This document shows, piece after piece, positions 55,446-63,361 of a stretch of DNA of 64,000 nucleotides (position 1 is the stretch's first letter; each line of letters begins with the position of its first letter). Where the stretch lies: contig NZ_AP022603.1 of NCBI RefSeq assembly GCF_010726955.1, forward strand, positions 3,906,001 to 3,970,000, read 5' to 3'. Both the position numbers and the translations under genes were made by a program. The notes below the pieces were generated by a model. It had not been told where the DNA came from. It worked only from the letters and a program-made list of their open reading frames with translations, and did no database searches. Origin of the DNA: Mycolicibacterium fallax (lineage in GTDB: Bacteria; Actinomycetota; Actinomycetes; Mycobacteriales; Mycobacteriaceae).

Positions 55446-56330
55446 TCAGTTGTCCAGCGCCTTGCGGACTTCCTTGCGGACCTTGTCGCCCGTCTCGCGC
55501 ACAGTGTCGCGAACCTTGTCGACGGCCTTACGGACCGGCTTGACGACGTTCTTCTGCACGGACTTGCCAGCATCACTCTTGTTGAGCTGGGTATCGACCG
55601 CGGTCCGCAGGTTGGTGCGGTTGGTATCGACGGTGTTCCGAATCGCACCCAGGCTGCCACCCAGGGCGCCGCTGGCATCGGCCCCGACCAGCTGCTTGCG
55701 CAGGTCCTTCGGGTTGTCCTTGAATGCCTTGGTCAGGGCGCCCTTCAGGTCATTGTCTTCGAGAGCCCTGGTGACGCTGCGGACGCGCTCGGCGGCGCCG
55801 AGGCTTCCGCGCAGAGCCTCGGTCTTGAGGGCGCTCGTCAGGTTCTGGTTGCCGCGGATCTGTTGTGCAATGACCTTCGCGCCGGCATCGTCGATGTTGT
55901 CGGCCACGGTCTTGACAGCTGGAGCCCAGGCTCCGGGGGAATAATAGTCGTTGCTCAGGTTGGAGGGGTTTGGAACTAGCCCGCCGCTGCCAAAGATGTC
56001 GGAGTGCTGCAACGCCGCGGTCAGCATCAGCGGCATGGCGGCCAGAGTGGTCAGCGGCTCGTTCTTCAACCCGACCTCGAGGCCGGGGCCGATCGAAGCG
56101 GCGTAGGTGGCCAACGCTACGCCGGCCATCGTGGCCCGGCCGTTTGCCCCGTTCCACAGGGTCTCCAGGTTGTCGGCCAGGTCGAAGTCGCCCGCGGTCA
56201 GCACGATCTGGTGCGAGGCGACCGGCGCGGCGGCCAGCTCCGGCTGGGTGGCCGGGGTCAGGGCGGTCAGGGCCACCGCACCGGCACCGGCGGCCGCCAC
56301 CCCTGCGGCCATCAACGAACGAGTCTTCAC
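55446..56330 (-). CDS. Secreted protein with basic helical C-terminus, unknown family
   Basis: 294 residues. A signal peptide (~1-35, Ala-rich) is followed by a mid region with FDLADNLETLWNGANGRATM. The C-terminal ~100 residues are amphipathic basic helix: KPVRKAVDKVRDTVRETGDK (residues ~263-282) and similar. The Lys/Arg-Asp/Glu alternation recalls the heparin-binding tails of mycobacterial surface adhesins, but I do not recognise the family. The codon use is somewhat less GC-biased than its neighbours. The 365-bp leader is AT-richer and has a CRP-like site. Confidence 0.7.
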   Translation of the reverse strand: MKTRSLMAAGVAAAGAGAVALTALTPATQPELAAAPVASHQIVLTAGDFDLADNLETLWNGANGRATMAGVALATYAASIGPGLEVGLKNEPLTTLAAMPLMLTAALQHSDIFGSGGLVPNPSNLSNDYYSPGAWAPAVKTVADNIDDAGAKVIAQQIRGNQNLTSALKTEALRGSLGAAERVRSVTRALEDNDLKGALTKAFKDNPKDLRKQLVGADASGALGGSLGAIRNTVDTNRTNLRTAVDTQLNKSDAGKSVQKNVVKPVRKAVDKVRDTVRETGDKVRKEVRKALDN

Positions 56331-56482
56331 ATCTCCCCCTCTGGGATTTGGTGATGCCCGGCACCCTCTGCGCCGGACTCCGCCGACCGTAACTGAGAAG
56401 ACGCTGAGTTGAAGCTGGGAGCGACTGTCAGTTTTTGGTTTTCTTGCGCCCTCAAGTGCTTTTCATTGTGTTCGCAACTTGT

Positions 56483-56498
56483 TATGACACGGATCACA
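56483..56498. promoter_or_regulatory. CRP-like site in the 56331-56695 gap
   Basis: TATGACACGGATCACA matches the TGTGA-N6-TCACA CRP consensus with one mismatch. It lies 153 nt from the start of the minus-strand secreted gene and 197 nt from the plus-strand gene. The rest of this AT-richer gap shows no gene. Confidence 0.4.
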
Positions 56499-56695
56499 AT
56501 GTGTGACCTGGGCATTTGATCGGCGGCGCGGAAATTCGGAGGCTGGTGGACGTGTGGAAATTCGAAAGAGATTCGCCACGGGTTACTCGCTGGTAATTGT
56601 TGTGTCGGCCCAAAACGTGCCTGTAACAGCAGTTATGGTGCGGGAAATGGTGAACCTTTGCGATCTCGCGGACGGCTTGCCGTTATGCTGCGCCG

Positions 56696-57430
56696 ATGGC
56701 TGATAACCATGACGAAAAGGACGAAATCGTCGACGATCTCGATGTCGGCGCCGAAGAGGGGGGCGGGATTGGCGAGGGAGAGTCGTCGTCGCGCACATCC
56801 CGACACGCACGTAAGGGGGAGAATGAAACTGAGGTCAAGCTGAGTAAAGGCAGCGACTCTCAGGACGAGGTTGAGGACGACGGCGAGGCCGAGCCGGAGC
56901 CGGAGCCGGAGCCCGAACTGGAGCCCGAGGACCGGCCGGCCGCCGCGCCCAGGGGCAAGGCCGCAATCTGGCTGGCCGCGCTGGCGCTGGTGGTTGCCCT
57001 CGGCGCACTGGCCGCGGCGCTGTGGCCGATGTTCCAGACCGAGGACGAGGACGTCGAGGTCGCCGTCGTCTACACCGACGAGGAGGTCGGCGCGGCCAAG
57101 GCCAACACCTGCCGGGCGTTCGAGATGGCCCGGATGGCCATCGCGGTGCGCAGCGGCGCCAACCCGGGGGAGAACCCGGAGCCCGCGCTGGCCGAGGTGG
57201 TGGCGGCCAACGCCCGCAGCGCCTTCGCCGCCACCGGCCCGTACCTGCTGAACAACATCGGCGTGGCCACCCCGGACGCGCTGGCCGAGGCCGTCACCAA
57301 CTTCGCCGATCAGGCCGACGAGGTCGGGCTGGCGGCGCTGGCCGGCCTGGGCACCGACGATCCGGCGCTGGCCGGCCCGCTGGGGCAGGTCACCGAACTG
57401 GAAGCCAAGATATCCGAAATGTGTAAGTAG
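56696..57430 (+). CDS. Acidic single-pass membrane protein
   Basis: 244 residues. The first ~85 are extremely acidic with EPEPEPEPELEPE. One membrane helix (~90-112) is followed by an exported helical domain with two cysteines (NTCRAF and SEMCK at the end). The plan is like Mce-associated proteins, but the external domain is helical and different. TATGCT (56684-56689) ends 6 nt before the ATG (leaderless). Function unknown. Confidence 0.75.
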   Translation: MADNHDEKDEIVDDLDVGAEEGGGIGEGESSSRTSRHARKGENETEVKLSKGSDSQDEVEDDGEAEPEPEPEPELEPEDRPAAAPRGKAAIWLAALALVVALGALAAALWPMFQTEDEDVEVAVVYTDEEVGAAKANTCRAFEMARMAIAVRSGANPGENPEPALAEVVAANARSAFAATGPYLLNNIGVATPDALAEAVTNFADQADEVGLAALAGLGTDDPALAGPLGQVTELEAKISEMCK

Positions 57431-57457
57431 TCCGGGGGGTTCAGCCGCCCGGCCCGC

Positions 57458-57724
57458 TCAGTAGTGCAGCGGGTCGGGCCGCACCCGGATCGGTGCCGCG
57501 CGGTGCGCCATCGCGTAGAACGGGTGCAACGCCATCGGATGCCGACAGTGCACACACTCGGCCGGGGGCTCCTCGTGCGTCGATCCGGTCAGGTGGTGAC
57601 ATCGGGTGCAGTGCACCATGTGAAACCCGCCGAACCAGTTCAGCAGCCCGAGGTAGATCCCGGCGACGGCGACCAAACCCACCACCACCATGACGGCGAT
57701 ATTGAACATCTCGTAGACGGTCAT
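57458..57724 (-). CDS. Small membrane protein with zinc-ribbon cysteines
   Basis: 88 residues. One N-terminal membrane helix (~8-30) is followed by VHCTRCHH (~37-44) and ECVHCRHP (~55-62), a CxxC-x14-CxxC arrangement with additional histidines, typical of a zinc ribbon facing the cytosol. GAGGTG lies upstream of the ATG. No known family recognised. It sits between an acidic membrane protein and the BCCT carrier. Confidence 0.75.
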   Translation of the reverse strand: MTVYEMFNIAVMVVVGLVAVAGIYLGLLNWFGGFHMVHCTRCHHLTGSTHEEPPAECVHCRHPMALHPFYAMAHRAAPIRVRPDPLHY

Positions 57725-57779
57725 CAGACACCTCCAACGGATGCCCTCAACGGTACGCCGACCGTGCGCCGGGAACCGG

Positions 57780-59525
57780 CTATTCGGCAGACCGTCCGTG
57801 CAGCGGATCGACCGGTTCGGCGATGATCAGCTCCCCGGTGTCCGGGGAGATCTCGTAGTCGCCGGGGGCCACGTGGCGGACCTGCACCAGGCCGGCCAGC
57901 GTCGCCGACGCATCGCGCAGGGAGTGCTCGCCGGCCGGGATGTCTTCGGGTGTGGAGACGTGCAGCAGCCGCGGCCGGGTGGCCAGTTCGTAGTGGAACG
58001 CCCGGATCATCGCCACGCACGCCAGCACCATGATCACCGAGAACGGCACCGCGGTGGCGATCGATGCGGTCTGCAGGGCGGTCAGCGACCCGGCCCCGCC
58101 GACGATCAGCAGCACCGCCGCGGCGACGCCCTCCATGATCGACCAGTACACCCGGGTGGCCTTCGGCGGATCCAGGTCTCCGCCCGAGGACAGGATGTCG
58201 ATCACCAGCGACCCGGAGTCCGACGAGGTGACGAAGAAGAACCCGATCACGACGATCGCGAGCACGCTGGAGATCGTCGCCAGCGGAAGCCCGCCGAGCA
58301 GCTGGAACAGTGAGGTGTCGGTGTCGACGGCCCCGTCGACCAGCATGTCGCCGTCGTTGCGCTGGCGCAGGATTGCCGAGTCGCCGAACACCGTGAACCA
58401 CAGCGAGCCGATCACCGTCGGCACCAGCAGCACCCCGGCGACGAACTCGCGCACGGTGCGCCCGCGGGAGATCCGGGCGATGAACATGCCGACGAACGGC
58501 GCCCAGCTGATCCACCAGCCCCAGTAGAAGATCGTCCAATTGCCCAGCCACTCGCCGTTGGTGAACGGCCCGGTGCGCAGCATCAACTCGGGCAGCGAGG
58601 TGACGTAGTTGCCGAGGTTCTGCACCCAGGCCTGCAGCAGAAACAACGTCGGCCCGGCCAGGGCGACGAACCCGGCCAACAGCCCGGCCAGCACCATGTT
58701 GATGTTCGACAGCCACTTCAGGCCCCGGCTCACGCCGCTGACCACCGACAGCGTCGCGAACCCGGTGATCGCGGCGATCAGCGCCACGGTCCACCAGTTG
58801 TTGACGGTGATCCAGCCCAGATACTGCAGGCCGGCGGCGATCTGGGTGATGCCGAAGCCCAGCGAGGTGGCCACCCCGAACAGGGTGCCGACGACCGCGA
58901 TGACGTCGACGGCATGCCCGATCGCCCCCTCCACGCGCCGCGTGCCAAGCAGTGGTTCCAGCAGCCACCGGATCGACAGCGGCCGGCCGCGCCGATACGT
59001 CATGTAGGCCATGCCCAGGCCGACGACGACGTAGATGGCCCAGGCGTGCAGACCCCAATGGAACACCGTCAGCGCCATCGCCTGATTGGCCGCGGCGTCG
59101 GTACCGGCCTCCACGCCGAGGGACGCCGGCGGCCGCACGTAGTGCGAAAGTGGCTCCGCCACACCGTAGAAGACCAGGCCGATGCCCATTCCGGCGCTGA
59201 ACAGCATGGCCAGCCAGGCCAGGAAGCCGAACTCCGGGCGCTCATTGTCGGCGCCGAGGCGGATGGTCCCCACCCGCGATGCCCCGCAGTAGATCGCGAA
59301 GATCACGAAGCCCGTCGCGACCAGGATGTACCACCAGCCCACCCAGTCGGTGATGACGGTGTTGAGCCGGCCGAATGCGTCGGCCGCGGTGGTGGCGTAC
59401 ACGACGGCGAAGCCGACCAGGGCGACGATGATCAGGGAGGCGGGGACGAAGACCGCGGGCTTGACGCTGCTCCAGGCGGTCGGTTTGGCGGGCTCGGTGG
59501 GGCTGGGCTCGGTGCGCGCGCTCAC
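57780..59525 (-). CDS. BCCT family betaine/carnitine/choline transporter
   Basis: 581 residues with twelve membrane segments. MGIGLVFYGVAEPLSHY (~113-130) and FYWGWWISWAPFVGMFIARI (~340-359) are the BCCT sodium- and betaine-binding motifs, close to BetP. It imports a quaternary ammonium compound, for instance glycine betaine, driven by sodium or protons. The glycine-rich MGIGL form matches sodium-coupled members. The C-terminal ~65 residues are acidic, and a BetP-like osmosensing role is possible. The start is GTG. Confidence 0.92.
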   Translation of the reverse strand: MSARTEPSPTEPAKPTAWSSVKPAVFVPASLIIVALVGFAVVYATTAADAFGRLNTVITDWVGWWYILVATGFVIFAIYCGASRVGTIRLGADNERPEFGFLAWLAMLFSAGMGIGLVFYGVAEPLSHYVRPPASLGVEAGTDAAANQAMALTVFHWGLHAWAIYVVVGLGMAYMTYRRGRPLSIRWLLEPLLGTRRVEGAIGHAVDVIAVVGTLFGVATSLGFGITQIAAGLQYLGWITVNNWWTVALIAAITGFATLSVVSGVSRGLKWLSNINMVLAGLLAGFVALAGPTLFLLQAWVQNLGNYVTSLPELMLRTGPFTNGEWLGNWTIFYWGWWISWAPFVGMFIARISRGRTVREFVAGVLLVPTVIGSLWFTVFGDSAILRQRNDGDMLVDGAVDTDTSLFQLLGGLPLATISSVLAIVVIGFFFVTSSDSGSLVIDILSSGGDLDPPKATRVYWSIMEGVAAAVLLIVGGAGSLTALQTASIATAVPFSVIMVLACVAMIRAFHYELATRPRLLHVSTPEDIPAGEHSLRDASATLAGLVQVRHVAPGDYEISPDTGELIIAEPVDPLHGRSAE

Positions 59526-59620
59526 GAGTCCTCCTCGTGTTCGTCATCGTTTCGTGTGCCAGGTCGATCCTGGTGAAAAATTCGGTGTGCGATCGACGAT
59601 GACCATAGCCCGCGCGGGGC

Positions 59621-59788
59621 TCAGCGTTGCCGTGCTTGCTTGAACACCTTTTCCAGATCCTTGCCGCAGACCCCCGCGTCGCAGGCTTTCTTGACTTTGC
59701 TGACGACGATCGGGCAGCACTTGCAGCGCGTCTTTGACTTGCAGCACTTCTTCTTCGGCTTGAGCTTGGCGACTTTGCTGGGTTTCAC
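59621..59788 (-). CDS. 55-residue Lys/Cys-rich protein upstream of typA
   Basis: From GTG 59788 the frame reads VKPSKVAKLKPKKKCC, then KSKTRCKCCPIVVSKVKKAC, then DAGVCGKDLEKVFKQARQR, ending at TGA 59621. Seven cysteines occur in two clusters (CC..C.CC and C..GVC) in a strongly basic peptide. This suggests metal binding, as in small metallothioneins or zinc knuckles, perhaps on RNA. I do not recognise a family, and the sequence is not MymT. It is divergent from typA with a 52-bp gap. Confidence 0.65.
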   Translation of the reverse strand: MKPSKVAKLKPKKKCCKSKTRCKCCPIVVSKVKKACDAGVCGKDLEKVFKQARQR

Positions 59789-59840
59789 CGGACGACTGTC
59801 TCGTTTTCGTGATCGGGGGGCTGCGCTGCGACAATGAATC

Positions 59841-61742
59841 GTGACTACTGCCCCCAACTTTAGAAACGTCGCGATCGTCGCCCACGTCGACCACGGCAAA
59901 ACCACCCTGGTGGACGCCATGCTGCGGCAGTCCGGCGCGCTGGCCGGCCGGGGTGATGTGCAGGAACGCGTGATGGATTCCGGTGACCTGGAACGCGAAA
60001 AGGGCATCACCATCCTGGCCAAGAACACCGCCGTGCACCGGCATCACGCCGACGGCACGGTGACCGTCATCAACGTGATCGACACCCCCGGGCACGCCGA
60101 CTTCGGCGGCGAGGTGGAGCGCGGCCTGTCCATGGTCGACGGGGTGGTGCTGCTGGTCGACGCGTCCGAGGGCCCGCTGCCGCAGACCCGGTTCGTGCTG
60201 CGCAAGGCGCTGGCCGCGCACCTGCCGGTGATCCTGGTGGTCAACAAGACCGACCGGCCCGACGCCCGGATCGCCGAGGTCGTCGAGGAGAGCCACGACC
60301 TGCTGCTCGACGTGGCCTCCGATCTGGACGAGGAGGCCCAGGCCGCCGCGGAGAAGGCGCTGGATCTGCCGACGCTGTACGCCTCCGGGCGCGCCGGGAT
60401 CGCCTCGACCACGCAGCCGGAGAACGGGCAGAACCCCGACGGGGAGAACCTCGACCCGCTGTTCGACGTTCTGCTGCAACACATTCCGGCGCCCTCCGGT
60501 GATGTCAAGGCGCCGCTGCAGGCGCTGGTCACCAACCTCGACGCGTCGGCGTTCCTGGGCCGGCTGGCGCTGATCCGGATCTGCAACGGCAAGATCCGCA
60601 AGGGCCAGCAGGTGGCCTGGATGCGTGAGGTCGACGGCCTGCCGGTCATCACCAACGCCAAGATCACCGAGCTGCTGAGCACCGTCGGGGTGGAGCGCAC
60701 CCCGGCCGAGGAGGCCGTGGCCGGCGACATTGTCGCGGTGGCGGGCCTGCCGGAGATCATGATCGGCGACACCCTGGCCGATCCGGAGAACTCCCATGCG
60801 CTGCCCCGGATCACCGTCGACGAGCCGGCCATCTCGGTGACCGTCGGCACCAACTCCTCGCCGCTGGCGGGCAAGGTGTCCGGGCACAAGCTGACCGCCC
60901 GGATGGTGAAGAGCCGGCTGGATTCGGAGCTGGTGGGCAACGTGTCGATCCGGGTGGTCGACATCGGCCGCCCGGATGCCTGGGAGGTGCAGGGCCGCGG
61001 GGAGCTGGCGCTGGCGATCCTGGTCGAGCAGATGCGCCGGGAGGGCTTCGAGCTGACCGTCGGCAAGCCCCAGGTGGTCACCCGCACCGTCGACGGCAAG
61101 CTGCACGAGCCGTACGAGGAGCTGACCATTGACTGCCCGGAGGAGTTCGTCGGTTCGATCACCCAGCTGATGGCCGCGCGCAAGGGCCGGATGGAGCAGA
61201 TGACCAACCACGCCGCGGGCTGGGTGCGGATGGACTTCGTGGTGCCCAGCCGCGGGCTGATCGGCTTCCGCACCGAGTTCATGACGCTGACCCGCGGCAC
61301 CGGCATCGCCAACGCGGTGTTCGAGGGCTACCGGCCGTGGGCCGGGGAGATCCGGGCCCGGCACACCGGGTCGCTGGTGTCCGACCGCACCGGCAGCATC
61401 ACGCCGTTCGCGATGATCCAGCTCGCCGACCGCGGTCAGTTCTTCGTCGAGCCGGGTCAGGACACCTATGAGGGCCAGGTGGTCGGGATCAACCCGCGCG
61501 CCGAGGACCTCGACATCAACATCACCCGGGAGAAGAAGCTCACCAACATGCGGTCCTCGACCGCCGATGTGATCGAGACGCTGGCCAAGCCGCTGGAGCT
61601 CGACCTGGAGCAGGCGATGGAGTTCTGCGCCGGCGACGAGTGCGTGGAGGTCACCCCGGAGATCGTGCGGGTGCGCAAGGTGGAGCTGGTGGCCAGCCTG
61701 CGGGCGCGGGCCAAGGCGCGGGCCAAGCAGAGCGGGAAGTAG
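59841..61742 (+). CDS. typA: Ribosome-associated GTPase TypA/BipA
   Basis: 633 residues, translation-factor GTPase. G1 is AHVDHGKTT (~13-21), G3 is DTPGHADFGGE, G4 is NKTDRPDA (~134), followed by domains II, III, V and the BipA-specific C-terminal domain with SRGLIGFRTEFMTLTRGTGI and RKKKLTN-like REKKLTNMR. It acts in 50S assembly and stress adaptation. The GTG at 59841 is 5 nt after GACAAT, so leaderless. Corresponds to Rv1165. Confidence 0.96.
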   Translation: MTTAPNFRNVAIVAHVDHGKTTLVDAMLRQSGALAGRGDVQERVMDSGDLEREKGITILAKNTAVHRHHADGTVTVINVIDTPGHADFGGEVERGLSMVDGVVLLVDASEGPLPQTRFVLRKALAAHLPVILVVNKTDRPDARIAEVVEESHDLLLDVASDLDEEAQAAAEKALDLPTLYASGRAGIASTTQPENGQNPDGENLDPLFDVLLQHIPAPSGDVKAPLQALVTNLDASAFLGRLALIRICNGKIRKGQQVAWMREVDGLPVITNAKITELLSTVGVERTPAEEAVAGDIVAVAGLPEIMIGDTLADPENSHALPRITVDEPAISVTVGTNSSPLAGKVSGHKLTARMVKSRLDSELVGNVSIRVVDIGRPDAWEVQGRGELALAILVEQMRREGFELTVGKPQVVTRTVDGKLHEPYEELTIDCPEEFVGSITQLMAARKGRMEQMTNHAAGWVRMDFVVPSRGLIGFRTEFMTLTRGTGIANAVFEGYRPWAGEIRARHTGSLVSDRTGSITPFAMIQLADRGQFFVEPGQDTYEGQVVGINPRAEDLDINITREKKLTNMRSSTADVIETLAKPLELDLEQAMEFCAGDECVEVTPEIVRVRKVELVASLRARAKARAKQSGK

Positions 61743-61746
61743 GAGC

Positions 61747-61773
61747 TTCCGGGCCCCGTCGGGGGCCACGGAA
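61747..61773 (+). terminator. Hairpin after typA
   Basis: TTCCG-GGCCCC pairs with GGGGGCC-A-CGGAA with one bulge around GTC, 5 nt after the stop. No U tract. Confidence 0.55.
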
Positions 61774-61891
61774 CCTTGGCGTTTCAGTCGCGGGGCGTGG
61801 GCCCGTCGGCGCTCGAGCCGACGGCCCAGGACGTCGGGGCTTGCTTCGAGCTGGGCCGCGAGCGTATGAGTCACATCCGTCCCAGAGGCCT

Positions 61892-61981
61892 CGGGATTGG
61901 AAGTGATGTCGCCGTTGCCCGCCTTGGAGCGACGGTTTCTCGGGGGTAGCGACTGCGTCTCACGCTGAGCGACGGCGGGCG
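61892..61981. repeat. 90-bp repeat, copy A (left half of duplicated unit 1)
   Basis: 86 of 90 positions agree with 63256-63345. It includes the block GCGACGGTTTCTCGGGGGTA and ends GACGGCGGGCG. In the second copy that end is the left arm of a hairpin; here it is directly followed by the toxin-antitoxin cassette. Confidence 0.9.
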
Positions 61982-62000
61982 ATGTGCCTAGCACTGCAAT

Positions 62001-62020
62001 TGGTACCAGATTCGGTACCA
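62001..62020. promoter_or_regulatory. Operator of the toxin-antitoxin pair
   Basis: TGGTACC (62001-62007), spacer AGATTC, GGTACCA (62014-62020), a perfect 7-bp inverted repeat. It is further flanked by GCAAT on the left and AATTGC on the right. The right arm touches the first ATG (62020), so bound antitoxin would block transcription or translation start. Confidence 0.7.
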
Positions 62021-62028
62021 TGAATTGC

Positions 62029-62226
62029 ATGCCCTCGCTGAACATCTCCTTCACCGACGACGAACTCGCGGCCGTCCGTGCTGCCGCCGGGGAGGTCGAT
62101 GTGTCGTTGCGGACTTTTGCGCACGACGCGGTGGTCGCCGCAGCGAGCCGGCACAAGCAGGCGGTGGCTGACGCGGCGCGTCTGGTGGCGGAGCGTTCGG
62201 CGGAGCTGAACCGACGGCTGGCATGA
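62029..62226 (+). CDS. Antitoxin of the Doc toxin pair
   Basis: 65 residues from ATG 62029; an ATG at 62020 in the same frame would add three residues. [20 protein letters not shown] looks like the beta-strand plus helix of a ribbon-helix-helix DNA-binding domain. The C-terminal helix is charged, for toxin binding. It is not Phd-like in sequence. Its TGA overlaps the toxin ATG (ATGA). No ribosome site is seen, so a leaderless mRNA is likely. Confidence 0.8.
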   Translation: MPSLNISFTDDELAAVRAAAGEVDVSLRTFAHDAVVAAASRHKQAVADAARLVAERSAELNRRLA

Positions 62227-62612
62227 CCGTTTTTCTCGATCGCGAGGATGTTCTTACGGCCGGGGCTTTCGCGGTCGGTCATGGGCCGGAGGTGGGTGAC
62301 TACGGCCTGTTGGACGCCGCCGTCGCACGCCCGCAGGCCAGTGTCTTCGGTGTTGATGCGTACCCGGGGCGGTATGCCAAGGCGGCGGCGCTGCTGCAGT
62401 CGCTGGCCCGCAATCATGCGCTGGTCGATGGGAACAAGCGCACCGCATGGGCGGCGGCATGGACGTTCCTGCATATCAATGGCATCGAGTTGCGTCCGGA
62501 TTTCGATGTCGACGCGGCCGAGGACCTGATGAACGATGTCGCCACCAACGGCGACCTGACGGTCGAGTTCATTGCCGAGCGGCTGGTTGGGTTCGGCGCC
62601 GACTGCGACTGA
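62223..62612 (+). CDS. doc: Doc-type (Fic fold) toxin
   Basis: 129 residues. The Fic/Doc signature is [12 protein letters not shown] (~66-77), matching HxFx(D/N)(A/G)NKR with Ala in place of Phe. Doc toxins phosphorylate elongation factor Tu and stop translation. [20 protein letters not shown] (~38-57) is the usual segment before the motif. The stop is 4 nt before the start of the downstream duplicated unit. Confidence 0.92.
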   Translation: MTVFLDREDVLTAGAFAVGHGPEVGDYGLLDAAVARPQASVFGVDAYPGRYAKAAALLQSLARNHALVDGNKRTAWAAAWTFLHINGIELRPDFDVDAAEDLMNDVATNGDLTVEFIAERLVGFGADCD

Positions 62613-62616
62613 ACGG

Positions 62617-63033
62617 TTGGCGCCCGCGGTCGGGTGGGGGGGGTGTGGTTCAGCGGTGGTTGCTGTGGTAGCGGTGCCGGGCGCTCCAGCTCTGGTTGGA
62701 GCGGGTCTGGTCTTTCTTGTCGGGGTGGACGGCGGGGCTGGAGATGGTGGTGGTGGCGATGCTCTCGGCGTGGGTGGCGGCGGGGGCGGCGTTGGCGCCG
62801 GTGGCCAGGCCGATGGCGATGAGGGCGGGGGCGGCGGCCAGGGTGGCGGTGGCGGCGATCCGGCGGGCGATGGTGGTCATTTGAATCTCCTTGTGTGGGT
62901 GGCTTTTTCGTTTTCTGGCCGGTCGTTTCCGGTGATGAATTAAGAATGCGGGATTGGGCGGTTGATGTCTGTCGGGTGACCGGGTGGTCTGCCGGTTGAA
63001 TCGTGATTCCCCCGATCGGGGGACACCGGCGTG
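62617..63033. repeat. Duplicated unit 1, right part (offset 730 bp from unit 2)
   Basis: This segment repeats at 63347-63763 with constant offset and no insertions. From 62644 to 63033 I see only three differences: 62834 G/C, 62878 C/T and 63024 A/G. It contains the small secreted gene and a perfect palindrome TCCCCCGATCGGGGGA (63008-63023). Confidence 0.93.
62650..62880 (-). CDS. Small secreted basic protein, copy 1
   Basis: 76 residues. A signal peptide (~1-31, TGANAAPA) is followed by a short mature peptide ending DQTRSNQSWSARHRYHSNHR, rich in Arg, His, Asn and Ser. AAGGAG lies 6 nt before the ATG. Mycobacteria have several such short exported His/Arg-rich peptides of unknown function. 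A second copy without ATG lies 730 bp away. Confidence 0.78.
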   Translation of the reverse strand: MTTIARRIAATATLAAAPALIAIGLATGANAAPAATHAESIATTTISSPAVHPDKKDQTRSNQSWSARHRYHSNHR

Positions 63034-63143
63034 CTCGTTGGGTCCGGCGCCGGCACCGGCGGCGGCTGAACGGTTGGCCGGGGTTCCGGGGAGCGTCCGT
63101 CTGGTGCAGGCGGTGTCCGGCGGCCGAGGGTCGAGGGTCGAGG

Positions 63144-63198
63144 ACTTGGGGCCGCTCGGTTGGGGCGGGGGCTTGGGGCCGCTCGGTCGGGGCGGGGG
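63144..63198. repeat. 27-bp tandem repeat, two copies
   Basis: CTTGGGGCCGCTCGGT followed by TGGGGCGGGGG or CGGGGCGGGGG occurs twice in a row between the duplicated units. The rest of 63034-63255 holds no gene that I can support. Confidence 0.6.
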
Positions 63199-63255
63199 GC
63201 CGAGGACCGCGGGCTGGGGTCTGCTGTCCGCGGGTCGCGGAAACACCCGGGGATT

Positions 63256-63345
63256 CGGGGTTGGAAGCGATGTCGGCGATGCCCGCCTTGGAGCGACGGT
63301 TTCTCGGGGGTAGCGACTGCGTCTCACGCTGAGCGACGGCGGGCG
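63256..63345. repeat. 90-bp repeat, copy B (left half of duplicated unit 2)
   Basis: Matches 61892-61981 at 86 of 90 positions. Unlike copy A, it runs straight into the hairpin and the second small gene. Confidence 0.9.
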
Positions 63346-63361
63346 CTTGGCGCCCGCCGTC
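63335..63361. terminator. Hairpin joining copy B to duplicated unit 2
   Basis: GACGGCGGGCGC (63335-63346), loop TTG, GCGCCCGCCGTC (63350-63361): a perfect 12-bp stem just past the minus-strand small gene. In unit 1 the same hairpin is split by the toxin-antitoxin cassette. Confidence 0.8.

Noticed and set aside
59544..62474. 976-codon minus-strand frame across typA and the TA pair
   Set aside because: Covers strongly supported genes on the other strand; composition is typical of an antisense shadow.
62881..63327. Upstream extension of the small secreted gene into a 225-residue protein
   Set aside because: The extension is Pro/Arg-rich low complexity, lacks a signal peptide start, and the internal ATG has a perfect ribosome site and signal peptide.
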